From: Metopolophium dirhodum
Taxonomy: Eukaryota; Arthropoda; Insecta; Hemiptera; Aphididae
Direction: 5' to 3'
DNA length: 64,000 nucleotides
Assembly (NCBI RefSeq): GCF_019925205.1
Contig: NC_083560.1
Span: 38,672,270 to 38,736,269, forward strand
The stretch's first letter is position 1, and each line of letters begins with the position of its first letter. The position numbers and the translations under genes were made by a program. The notes beneath the pieces were generated by a model. The model made no database searches and was not told the DNA's origin. It saw nothing but the letters and a program-made list of their open reading frames with translations. This document shows positions 26,870 through 39,059 of this stretch, in pieces.

Positions 26870-27545
26870 CTACATTTTCACTTTCGGGCACTAAACTGAC
26901 GTTAACCCATTACGACTCATTCTTTATAGTTAATACAAGGTTGAAAATTTAAATTAAAAATTACAAATATTGCGTGCCAAAGATTGCATTACAAATTTTA
27001 ACAAATCGGTTAAAAATTCTCTAAGAATAAAAATAATGAATTTCGTTTTCGGTTGTTGAATTGACGGTCAGTAGCGCCAATAACACTGAACCATCAATTA
27101 AAGGATGAAGTTTAGTGTTAAAATTTCCAAATTCTTCAGTACAAATTGGTACAAAATGGTTTCTATTTTTCTAAAAATAAGTGAGAAATTTCACTTTTAA
27201 ACGCTGAACTGACGTTAACCCATCACCGCTCACATTGGATCGTTAGTTCAAGGTTGAAACTTGAAATTAAAAATGTTAAATATTGCGTACCTATCAAATT
27301 ATTACAGAATGGTAACTATTTTTCTAATAGAAAAAATTATACAATTTTACTTTCAATCGCTGGTCCACGTCAGCCAACCACCCTTAACACTGGGTTGTTA
27401 ATTCAAGGTCGACATTTTAAAATAAAAATGCCAAAGATTGCATTACAAATTATAACAAATTGGTTGAAAATTCTCTAAGAATAAAAATAATGAAATTTCG
27501 TTTTCTGGCGCCAAGCTGACATCAGCCTTGCGCCAATAACAATGT
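26870..27545 (+). repeat. Satellite-like repeat, array 2 (about four units)
   Basis: Equivalent points AAGGTTGAAA / AAGGATGAAG / AAGGTTGAAA / AAGGTCGACA at about 26937, 27101, 27249 and 27403 give a unit of about 150-165 bp. Each unit carries a C-rich core (for example ACGTTAACCCATCACCGCTC), a stretch like AATTAAAAATG, and CTATTTTTCTAA. Units are strongly diverged. No coding role is evident. Confidence 0.6.
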
Positions 27546-28582
27546 AACAATTATATTCTATTACAATATACTATTGAATTATTTAGGGTAATCGAGTATG
27601 TAACTTGGGTGCTTATTATTTTTTTTTTATTCCTTAGAAAGTCTAAAATAACATAACTTGTATTGAATCTACGTAATTTGCCTTCACCATAATAAAATTA
27701 TTATATTATATTTATTTATTAATATATGTGGTTACATTAAAATATGCTAAAATTTCCTTTAATATTGTTTTATTATTGTATTTTTTTTTGTTATATATTT
27801 TCTATTTACATATTTCTATTTATTTATATATTTTTAACACCGTAAACAAGAATCTAATTATTCAAACGGTCAGTGGCAAAAATACGTCTAGCAATTAATT
27901 GATCTAATCAAAATCAAATTTAATTAAATTAAATTCATTATTATTCTTGACACTATTTATATGCTGTTATATTTAAAAATGCTAAAATACCACTTAACCT
28001 TAATCGTTTTATAATCGTAAAATTCGTTGTCCCATTCCAAAATACTATTATTGGCTCCTTGTTATCGATGTGTAAATATCTCCGTAGGTATACCGTTGAC
28101 AAATTCGACTCCCCCTGACGTATAATTATTCCAACAACGGTGTGGTCAAGTTTGGTTTACTTCGGAATACCTTTTTTGATTGTTTGCACAACTTACCAGT
28201 TCACAGCGTCTGAACCTCATTCGTAATAAATGATCCATTAATAAAATACGTCGATCGAAAATTTGTTCCAAAATCGTACCCACATCTAGATACAGGCGAT
28301 ACAGCTGAACTAGTTGTTTACGGCTTATCTATTACTGCGTGTACAAATGCAGTAATTGGTATAATTACTTGGTTTAAAACGTGCGGCGAAAGTGGCATAG
28401 TCATTTACGATTTGCCTCCCGGACACGAAGCTTAAAATATCCTATACATAATCTATCCCCACGTACAAATTGGTTGTCCGGTCAATAACTCATTCTTTAA
28501 TTCCCTAGAAATTCTATCGCCTTCAGTGTTAATAGATACTTCGCGAACACCGGTGTGTTTTTTTTTTATTTATTTTTTTATC
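27546..28582 (-). other. Possible LTR region downstream of the env remnant
   Basis: In minus orientation, the env-like stop near 28584 is followed by a purine-rich A-run and then CACACCGGTGTTCGCGAAG. This could be a polypurine tract and LTR start. No second LTR with matching ends was found, so the boundaries are unproven. The rest is AT-rich. Confidence 0.25.
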
Positions 28583-29787
28583 TTGGTGATGGTGGCGAGG
28601 TGAATGCTATTTCTTCAAATGCTCTCACGTAATCATCTATTTTTTTGTGTTATATATATTCTATACATTGTGGTTTCTGTACAGTCGTTTAATTGTTTTA
28701 ATGTGTATGTGGTAATTCTCTTTCTGTCTTTGGTTAATACAATATAAGTATAAGTGATTGTTGGAAGATACCAGTCTAGTATTATTTCGAACATGGATCA
28801 TTGGTATAGGTATTAAATGATATAGTGTAAGTTCAATGTCAATAACTAACGGTATTTTTTGTAATAAATACTAATTTGTCGTTTTCGTAATAAATACTCA
28901 TATTAGTAATTTTTTTTGAAATTCACTTAGTTCTGAAGCTTTTGTTCCCATTGGAATACTATACTGTTTTTTAATCGTTTGTTCTACTGATTTTAATATT
29001 AATGCTAATTTTTACTGTGGTGTCATAAGACTTGGATGTATTATTCCCTGTCTAGCGGCAGTTACTATTTGTCCTAACGTTTCGGTCTCGTAAAAAATAT
29101 TGATTGGTAATTATTGTATATAAATTATGCACTTCACCTGCCATTAATAAGTCTAAAACATAGTCAGTTTTATTTTGTATTTGTAACATTCTTACGTATA
29201 ATTGTTGTTCCTTAGTTGAAATATTTCTATATAAATGTTCAGTTTGATTTAATGTATTTCCTATTTTCTTTACTATTGATTTCACTACTGTCGTTTGAGC
29301 TTTTATGTTGTATAATATATCGCCCTCTAATTTTATTCAGTCTGCTTTATAGTTTCCCGTGTTTTCTTAGTGCATTTATCGTTGCACACGCCAAATAATG
29401 TATACATAGCATTACCTATTATATTTATCCATCCCCTCTTTTTCCGCTGATTATTATTGGTTTGATTCATACCACTTTCTAATGACATATACATACGTTT
29501 TTTTGATTACTTATTTCATCATATCAATTTGTTATCATATCTGATACTTCCGCATAAATCGATGTGTTTTTGATCGGTACATATCTTTGTAATATTTTCC
29601 ATTTTTTTTTTCAATAAATCATAATTTGTGTTATATTCTTTTAGCGAAAAATACCTAGTTTATATTCAGTGGGTCCCAAGTTCTCAAAATATAATCCCTT
29701 GTCTTGTTCATAAGGTGTATGTGTATAATATTCTGATGAATTTAGTTCGTTAGATTTGATAAAACAACCCGTCATCATCACTGATCT
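28583..29787 (-). pseudogene. Decayed errantivirus-type env (baculovirus F-like fusion protein remnant)
   Basis: An endogenous copy, clearly broken. In minus orientation an ATG near 29780 follows an acceptor-like CTTTTAG, as for spliced env messages of gypsy-type elements. The text then shows features of this Env family: an early aromatic motif (LYFENLG), a helical mid region (frame at 29285-29052) and a downstream block containing GTKASELSEF. Stops and frame changes separate the blocks, and a final frame ends close to 28584. Length is about 400 codons, somewhat short for the family. No gag or pol frame was identified next to it. Not functional. The family call is by motif memory only. Confidence 0.5.
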
Positions 29788-30263
29788 AAAAGTATAAAAT
29801 TATGTTTAAACTGAACTAAACTACCTTATTTATTATTATATTATTGCATATATTTTAAAACCATCTGTCATAATCTAATAAATCTCTCGGATCGTATAAA
29901 AGTTTCATATAATCTGTTAGTCGTTTACATAACGTGTTTATGGATGTCACTGAATCTGGTGATAAGTCGTATCTACATAGGTACGTACAAACATTTTGAA
30001 TTTCCTTGTCATGATTTAAAATTGTTTTTATATTCTTTTTAGTAGTTGGCCTTGGGTATTTAATACAGATTTCGTTTTTTTGGTTGATTTAATTTAGTAT
30101 TTCTAATTACGTGTTCTAAGTAGATACCTATACATATTCGCGCTTTAAAAACTTGTTTTTGTTCAAATACTTTTTCATTTACAGAATTATCCAACATGGT
30201 AACATTTATAACATATATATAAAAATCGTTACATGAGAAATCGAGAAAATAAGAAATATACTT

Positions 30264-31041
30264 CAGAATCGTTTTTCTTATACAATGATATTATATCATT
30301 GAATTAAAATTTAACACCATCCATTACAGTGACCCACTTGTAACCTAATGTACAGCAGAGTGACATGCACTTACCCACCTTTTTTTTTTTGATAATGGTA
30401 GACAAACTTATGAGGAATCTTGTATCACATTTTAAAATCTTAGATATAAAAAGAAAATTTTTATGAATTTTTTAGCTTAACATTTTTTGCATATTTTTGT
30501 CATTTGTACGTATTTGGTCAATATTTGAACTTTAAATGCTTATGAAAAAAAATAGTGACCATGAATTTTTAATTTTTTTAACCTACAAATAAAATTTTAT
30601 TGATAATTATAGAAAAAAAATGGAAACTGAAAATGTCCGTAAACAGCGCAAAATAATTTTTGGAAAATGTTTTAGTGTTTAGAAAATGCTAATATAAACA
30701 TTCAGTCAAAATGTAATGTACTTACGGTCATTTGTTTAAGAGTTGCACAAAAAACGATTTTCTCAAAAACAGATTTTACGTAAATTTCCCGTTTTTCTTT
30801 AATTTTTCTTTTATTTTTCACGGCGCTTTTGAAAACCACTAGACAATTTTTACTTTTGATCCCCTAATGTACCAACTAGATTCACTTTACTATCAGGAAA
30901 TATATTGTTTAAGAAAATTCAATCATTTTTACTGTCCTAAAAGGTAATGACAGGCACAAAAAAAAAATAATAAAAAACTTTTAAAAAAAACACACATCAT
31001 TGTAAAATCAATATATTCATCGTTCCACTCAGAATCTGAAA
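30264..31041 (+). repeat. Interspersed repeat family R, copy 2 (arrangement B)
   Basis: It starts CAGAATCGTTTTTC and carries the roughly 120-bp module in inverse orientation, ending ACTTACCCACC. It then has AACTTATGAGGAATCTTG and the common body, ending ATTCATCG...CACTCAGAATC. The module is flipped relative to copies 19894 and 60296. Confidence 0.6.
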
Positions 31042-31044
31042 GTT

Positions 31045-31570
31045 ATATATTTAGTAAAAAATTATTACAGATTGGTTACTATTTTTCTAAAAACAAAACG
31101 TATACAATTTTACTTTCGAGCGCTGATCTCACATCAGCTATAATGTGTTCAATACAGAGTTGATGTATTGGGTTAAAATTACCAAATCATGCATTAGAAA
31201 TTATTATTTAATGATTACTATTTTTCTTAAAGAAAGTACCTATAAAATTTCACTTTCGAGCACTGAGCTGATGTCAAGACATCACCGCTCACATTGGATC
31301 GTTAGTTCAAGATTGAAATTTGAAATTAAAAATGCACAAATATTGCGTGTCAAATTGTTACAGATTGGTTATTATTTTTCTAATAGAAAAAAGTTTACAA
31401 TTTTACTTTCGATTACTGGTCGCACGTCACCAACCACTCTTAACACTGGATCGTTAGTTTAAGGAAGACATTTTAAATTTAAAAAAACAAAATTTTGCAT
31501 TACAAATTAAAACAAATTGGGTAAAAATTCTCTAAGAAAAAAAATAATAAAATTTCACTTTTTGGTGCTA
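31045..31570 (+). repeat. Satellite-like repeat, array 3 (about three units)
   Basis: Units of about 155 bp carry CATCACCGCTCACATTGGAT, GTTCAAGATTGAAATT, GTTACAGATTGGTTA and CTATTTTTCTTAA-type blocks, matching arrays 1 and 2. The open frame at 31145-31462 is a read-through of this array, not a gene. Confidence 0.55.
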
Positions 31571-31597
31571 TTTTATGTCATGCCTCGGCGTCCATCG

Positions 31598-31920
31598 ATC
31601 ACGCAAAGGTAATGCAGGGATCTATGCAACAACCAGACTATTCTACGAAAACAATCTCATAAAAGAAACGATTTTGTTTTAATTATTTTAAGCGTTATGC
31701 ACCTCGGTTATAATATGAATATAAGATGTAACGAAACGTTTATGTTTTGTGAGGATTGTGGTATAGATTTCAATATAAATAATAATTATTATATTAAAAT
31801 AAAATAAGAATAAAAAAATATAATCACTATAGTGATCACGACAAAGGTAAATGCACTATGCAGGGATCATTGCAACAACCAGATTATTCAATGAGTGCAA
31901 AATGTTTACGCTTTTATTAA
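31598..31920. repeat. Paired repeat shared with 38360-38670
   Basis: The block AAAGGTAATGCAGGGATC, then GCAACAACCAGACTATTC, occurs near 31605 and again near 31845. Inverse versions lie at about 38370-38440 and 38590-38660, again as a pair about 230 bp apart. It is probably one element family with long direct or terminal repeats. Confidence 0.45.
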
Positions 31921-32099
31921 TTTTAACCTAAATTAAATAATTAACTATATCTAAAATATTTTAAATAAAGCAATGAGTACTTTTGTCCCGAAGAAACATA
32001 TTTCTTCAAACATTTTTCCATCTAGTTATTCTAATGAATTAAAATCATTATAAACACAAAAAAAAAATTGCCCATTTATTGTATAAAAAATTTAATAAT

Positions 32100-32290
32100 T
32101 GATCAGATTATAATTGTTTTTCACGTTTACGTGCTATTTGTATGAGAATTGCTAAGCATGATTTTAAAAATTATATTAATGAAGTTAAATTTATTATCTG
32201 TCAAACTAAACCCGAAATCTTTCTGGAAATACGTTAATAACCATAGAAATAATATTGGAGTACTTAATAGTATCAATACATTATACATAT
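32100..32290 (+). pseudogene. LINE fragment, region before the reverse transcriptase
   Basis: The plus strand reads, with frame changes, blocks such as FKNYINEVKF and PKSFWKYVNNHRNN. These resemble the linker between endonuclease and reverse transcriptase of Jockey/R1-type non-LTR retrotransposons. It is short and broken. Confidence 0.45.
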
Positions 32291-32461
32291 AAGGATAAGC
32301 AATTACAATACAAGTAAATAGAAAAAGAATGCTAATAACAGCTATTTAAAGAGCTTAAAGTAAATAACATGATTAAAATTAAGCAAATTAAGCACAGATT
32401 TAATGCTATAAATTATAATAATTTTTTAAACATCGTTTCAAATCATGAAGAGTATGGACAA

Positions 32462-33150
32462 AAAAAAATCAAAGTAATCAAGCTTGTTTCCTAATGTTGA
32501 CATTCGGTTAACCGGCGTGAAAAGGCAATAATTCTTTTTGTTCGTAGGAACGTAAAATGTAGAGGTAGATCTTAACTTGAAATTTGGCACATTCAAAGGT
32601 ATTATAGCTAGTATTTCAGGACAATCTATTTTAGAATTTAGTAAATTATGTAAACAAGACAAATCATTATATTGCCTTCTAAATTCTAAGGTTTCAATAT
32701 TAACCTCTATGGTTAATGATTTTAGGGATAATTCGATTTTATTTGTTTTATATGCTTACATTCTCATAAGAATCTGTTTTGGATTCGTTCCAATTTTTGT
32801 ATCAGGTAATTTTGGTATGGACTCCAAATTATTGATCCATATTCAAGAATTGATCGAACGAGGGAAAAATATAAAACACGTAAGTATATATGGGATCGTG
32901 AAACTCCCAGCAGTTACGGTTCAAAAACCCAAGTACCTGTAAGGCTTTATTTGAAATAATATTTATGTGTTCAGTAAAAGAAAGATCATTTGATAGAGTG
33001 ATACCTAAATCTTTGAATTTGTATGTTATATTAAGATATTTATTATTTATTTGATATTCTGAGTGCAAGTTATGTTTATTTCTTGTAAATGTTATTTTAA
33101 AGCATCTATCCGTGTTCAGATTAAGACCATTGCTAAGGAGTTTTTCAAAT
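32462..33150 (-). pseudogene. LINE reverse transcriptase C-terminal remnant
   Basis: The minus strand reads LLSNGLNLNTDRC, then KDLGITLSNDLSFTEHI and SNKALQVLGFLNRN, and further down NSKIDCPEILAIIPLNVP and FYVPTNKKNY. This is the typical tail of Jockey-like reverse transcriptases after the catalytic core. The open part 33068-32829 and the part 32662-32440 are in different frames with sequence missing between. The catalytic core is absent, so this is a dead 5'-truncated copy. Confidence 0.65.
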
Positions 33151-33436
33151 TTTCCACAATTCTATAAAATTTGAAAATTAAATTTTATATTTTAGTTGCC
33201 ACCTCAATTGTAAGACTTTTTCACTAATCTACTACCCGACACCTATTTAGGGGGGGGGGGAGGGGGTTGATAAGGTGTATTATATCGAAATAAATTACTT
33301 TATGGGAATAACTCTCAAGCTTTGTAGAACCGTCGGATTTTGATGACTATTTTTTTATCTGAAAGAAGAAGACTTCCTACAGCCTGCATCGATCTATGAT
33401 TTTGTATTTTATTTCAAATAACTGTATTAAAAAAAA
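33130..33436. repeat. Dispersed repeat abutting the broken carotenoid synthase exon
   Basis: An inverse copy of 4655-4900 (GAAGACTTCCTACA, TTTTAGTTGCCACCTC). It includes a G-rich run at about 33250-33266. Its right edge falls where the similarity of exon 2 to phytoene synthase stops, so its insertion, or a rearrangement through it, probably ended the gene. Confidence 0.5.
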
Positions 33437-35676
33437 TTTATTTTGTCCAATCAATTTTCAATTCCTGTAGTTTTGTTTGTACATCGTAATCTGATTTTCT
33501 GTCATGAAATAATTCGTTGATGAATCCGTTCAGTTAACTCAAACATTCGTTTTTTTTTTCGACATCCAACTCGTCATCAATAATGTCATCGTTACACGAC
33601 AAAATGAGTATAAAATTATTAAATCCAATCGAATCCCTAAATAATAAATATTTCTCATTAGAAACAATATTATATGTATATACCTATTTATATAATTTAA
33701 AACTCAATTATATGAATATATTTGGTACAATTTACAAGCCATACACATAACTGAACTTGTACTTATATAGTTATATGAAAAAAAAATAATATATTTTTAA
33801 AATACACTATAAAGTAAAATAAATTTATTTTTATCTTTATTTACTGTAAGTCAGGTATTATTATGTTGGTCTATTTAGTTTTAGATTCTGGGCAAAATAA
33901 TAATTATTGATTTTACAATTATGACGTGAATTTTTGTATTTGCTTTTTTAAAAAATTGTTTTCATCAGATACTTTTAATTTTTATAGTTGAAAACTTTCT
34001 TACATTTTTGATTTTGACATATTTTCTGAGAATCGGTAATCTAATTGGTAATATCGAGTGTACCTTGACATTGAGTACATAGGTACTATATTGCAGTAAT
34101 GTATGTGTTAAGTTTAATTCAAAGATAAATCAATGCACAATATACGAAAAACAATTCTGTGCGAATACAGGCAGTCAGTCTATATAGATTACTAAATATA
34201 TTATATTTATATTGCATAAAATCTTCAACATATTTATAATAATTTAGAACAAAATTTAGTTGATTTTATTAGAATGATTTTGACATTTTTTTTTTTTTTT
34301 AATAACTGTTTTTATTAACTCTAATTAATCGTATTTACGACCGACAATGATTAATTTGCAAGCATGCGAGTCACATTTTTCATTTGCAATATAATTCAAA
34401 TGATCGAATAACAATGATGTGTTTTTTTACCTATGTTTACGAAATACCTAAGAATAACAATATTTATTTTTTTTATAACTCTTCCCTAATAAAATATAGA
34501 TAATGTTTGAAAAAATGAATTTTTAAGAACCAGCAAGTACCGGAGTTAACCGTAACCCTTATTTTGTAAATTTAAAAACCAAAATCGGAACTGTAACTGA
34601 TTATTATTTTTATTTTTAAGAACTAAAACGGAACCAGAACCGAAAAAATCCTGTAGATTTCAGTCTCTGGTTCTGTAGTCATCCCTCCTATACAAACATT
34701 TGGTTCTACTTATTGGCGCATACGATGTTCTTACCGGCTGGAAAAAGAAAACTGGCAGTGGTGAATGATTTTGAAGCGACTGTAATAATGTCAATACATT
34801 TTTTTATATCTCCCGTGACGATTTGTGGCATATTATATTCTGAGGTCACGAATGCCGAGAACAGTTGACAAATATACTTCCAACTTATGCTAAATCGTAG
34901 TGGGTACTCCGACGTGTACGTTTCAATTACACCGCTAGCTTTATCGAAGCAAGTCCCTGCCAAGACAATGATCACGTTTACTACGAAGAAGAAAAATGCT
35001 TCTTCTATTGGCAAGTCATCGACAGTGAATATATTTAAGCTAGTCTGCTCGTTGATATGCAAAACGTTCTCCTTGAGGGCCATTTGATCAATCCAACACA
35101 GGTACAGCGAAGGGACCACGATCGCAAAAGTTGACGGTATTATTTTTTTCACGAAAAAATTTCCAGCTCCATACCACAAAAATATTATCACCGGAGGTAC
35201 CCAACATAGTATGCATCCCAAGTAAAACGTCCCTTGTCCGGGGATAACCAATTTATAACCAACTATCGTGACAATAGTCAAAATCGTAATCGGTACCCAT
35301 CGAATCAACTGGTAGCTACGTTTGTCATAGTTGAAATTTAAGTATGGCGTTGACCATCGGACACAGAGCCAAGCCCATAGCGATGTCAGTACAGTTTGTA
35401 TAATAAAAAAGCATGTACTCTTCAATAGGAGCATATCCAATAACAGCCATGACTCTATCGGGTGGATATGTCCAGGCGTCCTTGTAGATGACATAATTGT
35501 CCCATGGTGTTGTGTACACAAACGCTGCGGCACTTATAAATGCAATTTCAAAAACTTCCGAGCTGTTGATAAATGGTCGGGCGATTAATGACAATACGCT
35601 AATAACGCTAATAAGTGTGTACTTTAAATGTAAATCTGTGTAGGTTAACATTTTGACGTATTTTGGAAGCCAGTAA
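33437..35676 (-). pseudogene. Carotenoid cyclase/synthase (fungal-type CarRA/CrtYB), broken exons 1-2
   Basis: The intact family enzyme joins a membrane lycopene cyclase to phytoene synthase. Exon 1 (acceptor TTTCAG; ATG at 35651; end 34735) encodes the whole cyclase part with PWDNY, PIEEY, WYGAGNFFVKK and DDLPIEEAFFF, then SFTTASFLFPA, the start of the synthase domain. Exon 2 (33636 to about 33437) joins in phase 1 and reads GIRLDLIILYSFCRV, then DDIIDDE, the first Asp-rich (Mg-diphosphate) motif, then FINELF and KIDWT. Lesions: one extra base near 35405-35411 (C plus T6 run), one missing base after FCRV (33591), and a TAA at 33536-33534. Similarity ends at a repeat, and no further exon was found on this strand. 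The T-run lesion alone could be a sequencing error; three lesions together argue for a pseudogene. Confidence 0.88.
34143..34290 (+). repeat. Partial copy of repeat family R within the pseudogene intron
   Basis: GAAAAACAATTCTGTGCG and GGCAGTCAGTCTAT match the module edge and adjoining text of family R (compare 20000-20040). It lies in the intron between exons 1 and 2 of the carotenoid synthase pseudogene. Next to it, 34540-34690 is a separate hAT-like stretch (ACCGTAACC..., GTAGTCATCCCTCC). Confidence 0.4.
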
Positions 35677-38600
35677 CTGAAACACAACAAAATAAACTGT
35701 TAATATTATTTTTACAATTCCTAAAAAAAATACTTTATCTTGATGACATGGGACATATTTTGATGTAATTAATATATCGTTCGTGAATTAGAATAATTTG
35801 GTTCTTTTATCCGTTATTTACTAGGAGCGTTTTGGGTTTCTTTATTATAAAAGGGAATTTAATTCTATTAATCTGTATTCATAAATGCGACTAGGGTGGT
35901 GGGTGAAAGGCTTAGCCCTCCCAAAACTTCTCATAGTCCCCTCAAGATAAATTTATCTTCTAACCCATATATTATCAATTCAAAATGAATAAATAATAAT
36001 AAAGCATTTACCTAATTTCTCAGTAAATGGACATGCACATATTCACTTCCAATATCAACGAGATCACCACGCAATAAGCAATAAATTCATAATGGATATA
36101 AGACATTTTGTAATTGTTACTAGTTTAATGTTTTGTAAAGCGTATTTATATTTGGTTGTCAAGTTTTATAGTTGAACACTGCGGATAACTCATATTACAG
36201 GCCATATTTCAACGGAAATATAAAATTATGTACCTATATACCTTTTTAAAAACTTAGTAAATGATATTGCAACTAACTTTTAAATATGTAAAACTTGAAA
36301 CAAGTCACGAACACTTTAATAATTAGTAATCTATATAATATTATAATAACATGTTTGGATAGTTTCCTCAGTTAGTGTGCTAAATTCCCGTTTTCTAAAC
36401 GTATTTTAATACAACGCAATAAATTATAATTTCATATACAATAACTACACGGACAATAAAAAATAAAAATCATCAATAAAATATATCAACAATCATAACC
36501 TTAAGTATATTGGCAATAAATAAATAAAAATCGTCGATGTATATCTATAATCGTACATAACTATAAAATTATGTACTGTAACTAACGGAAGGATGAACAC
36601 AATGGAGTTATAAGATGTTCTAAAGGTAAAATGCTATCTCTTGGTAACCACATCACTTGAAAACGGCTGGTCCGATTTTGCTAATATTTTCTTTTAATTC
36701 GTAATAGTCTAAATGAGGATATCACGGAATGAAAAATGGGAAAACTTGGCCTTATCTTACAGATTATAATAGTAATCAGTGGCGTATGCATTATTTTTTT
36801 ATGAAGGAGATCAGAAAACATATTTAAACGGAGGTACATACAATATGCACATTAAATTAATAAATAACAAAATATAAGTAAGTAATAAAACATATAAAGT
36901 TGATCAAGATTGTATTTTGGCCAGACTATAATTAATTTTAAGGGAAAATATTCTTTTTTTTTTAATTGGTCTTAAGTATCGGCAACTACCTATAGCTATG
37001 TGATATTATTATTAAATTATTTAAATGAAATATAAAAATCTTTGGTTTATACTAAATATTTTATGTGTAATTAAGGATTTGAGGATTTGTTTTAAATTAT
37101 ACACTATTTTATGTACCTACAATTTAATTTAAAACTCCTGGGCCCCCACACGAGTTTTCTCAGTGGGGCACAGTATTTTGAAAAAAAAAAAATACAATTG
37201 TTTTAGGTAAAATAGTGTCAATAAATATTTTAATTTGAGTTTAAATAATTTAAGTACTAACTAAGTATTGACAGGTATTACTATATTCATAATATATATT
37301 AGATTATTGCATAGAAAATATAAAGAGTTATAGCCAATTTAACTAGGAATTATTGTAGCGTATTTTCAACATATTATTAGATAATATTCCCCGTGGACGG
37401 CATTGCAACTATTCGACATCAATGGTAACCAATATACAAAAAAAAAAATATACAAATTTCTACTATTTCTTTTATAATCTGCGACCACCAATGGCAACCA
37501 TTTATAAACATATAAAATAATTTTAAAAAACATCATTGTTAAGCCAATATGTACCCGAAATAATAAGGTATCAACAAAAAATTAGTGATTTCCCAACAAA
37601 AATATTCCGCTAAACTCCGTGTAAAAAAAAACGATAGATATAAACAAAAAACTGCTCTAAAAGTGGTGGAAGACATAAGTGCCAAAATAAAATAAGAAAA
37701 AAAAAATAATAAATAAATCCTACCAGGGTGTCACGGTTAATAGATATTAAATTTAGAACTATATCTTTTAAAAACTCCAAACGTATAATCTCAATCGACA
37801 AATGTATTAAATTTATATTTATTTTTATACATATTATTATAATATTTATTATTGGCATTTCTCTATAAAAACGCAATTCAATTTATTACATTTATATTTA
37901 TCACTTGTATAGGTACAATGTACATATTATAATAATTATTATTGAAATTTTTTATAAAATCGCAATCAACCGATTTATTCAATTTGTATTAATTACTTGT
38001 ATGCATATTATAATTTATAATTGAATTTTTTTTTATAAAGGTATATCAACTACATGTAGGTATATTATAGCGATTTTTAAATAACTACTAATATAATATA
38101 TTCATTTCGGTGCAAATGATATGTAATTTTTGCACCTTTGGTACTTATATAAAAAGTGGGAGCGGTGAGTTGTAGTGACGGTCCGCGATAGATTGATTAT
38201 AAATATCTCGCGTATATTGATAATATAATTATGGATAATACATCACTACACTACGTATAAATGTATAGTAATATTATGCATTTATAATTATTATAATTAA
38301 TACGATATATAAGTAATAAGTATGTATAAGTATTGAATTGTACGTAGGTAATATATTTTCTTTCACGAAATTGTTTTCGTAAAATAATTCGGTTGTTGCG
38401 TAGATCACCGCACAATGCATTACCTTTGCCTTGATTACATTTTTTATTCTTATTTTATTTTAATATAATAATTATTATTTATACTGAAATAATGAAATCT
38501 ATACCACGGTACCTAAACTTTTGGTTACATCTTAATACACACATATTATAATGTCCTTGCATGACGCGTGAACATTTTTATTTCATGAAATTGTTTTCGT

Positions 38601-38841
38601 AGAATAATCTGTGCGTGTTGCATGTATCCCTTACAGTGCTTTGCCTTTGCCGTGATTACATTTTTTCGTATGTCAAGTTTGATATAGACTAGGTAATGGG
38701 AAACGGGTATAACGTGCGAGAATTTGAAACAGCGTAATAATATATCTGCATATTTTGCATTTATAATTATTATAATTTATAAATTATAACAATTTGGTAA
38801 CTTTAACATCAATTTTAATGATAAAAATCGGAAACTTTTAA
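35677..38841. other. Repeat-rich intergenic DNA
   Basis: It contains hAT-like starts (CAGTGGCGTATG near 36785), a Helitron-like internal stretch (CTGGTCCGATTTTGCTAA near 36665), and a block near 37607 (CTAAACTCCGTGTAAAAAAA) related to the foldback element at 63391. The repeat pair 38360-38670 is the inverse of 31598-31920. No host gene exon was recognised. The open frame at 37610-37876 is AT-driven. Confidence 0.4.
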
Positions 38842-39036
38842 AACTTTTATTATGGACACATTCAATTTACATATGAAACATATGTTATGATAAACAATTC
38901 AGCAGAATCTACAACTGGAGATGACACCACCATTGATGAAATATTTGCAAGATATTTGGAAAAAAATACATCACAGACATACATATCATATTTCAGTTAT
39001 CACAGGCCTGTAATATCAATTATTGAATATGATTAA
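38842..39036 (+). CDS. Unidentified C-terminal coding fragment
   Basis: An open stretch of 64 codons ends in TAA at 39034-39036. Its composition (acidic and polar: NNSAESTTGDDTTIDEI, then FARYLEKNTSQTYISYFSYH) is unlike the K/N/I/F-rich random frames around it. There is an upstream stop and one internal ATG giving about 50 residues. It could be the last exon of an unknown gene or a transposon fragment. No acceptor with a convincing tract was seen at its start and no family was recognised. Confidence 0.25.
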   Translation, partial: NFYYGHIQFTYETYVMINNSAESTTGDDTTIDEIFARYLEKNTSQTYISYFSYHRPVISIIEYD

Positions 39037-39059
39037 TATAAAGTAGTAATTAAATAGTA

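Noticed and set aside
29216..29398. Plus-strand frame rich in Leu and Phe resembling a membrane protein
   Set aside because: It is antisense to the env-like remnant and explained by AT-rich codon shadows.
31145..31462. Open frame of 105 codons
   Set aside because: It runs through the satellite-like array 3; equivalent points in other units are closed.
34887..35588. Plus-strand open frames over the carotenoid pseudogene
   Set aside because: They are shadows of the minus-strand cyclase exon, which has clear conserved motifs.
35325..35690. A separate short cyclase protein ending in ILKFQL
   Set aside because: The frame after EEYMLF does not match the family, while the other frame does at once; this is a one-base frameshift in a single exon, not a second gene.
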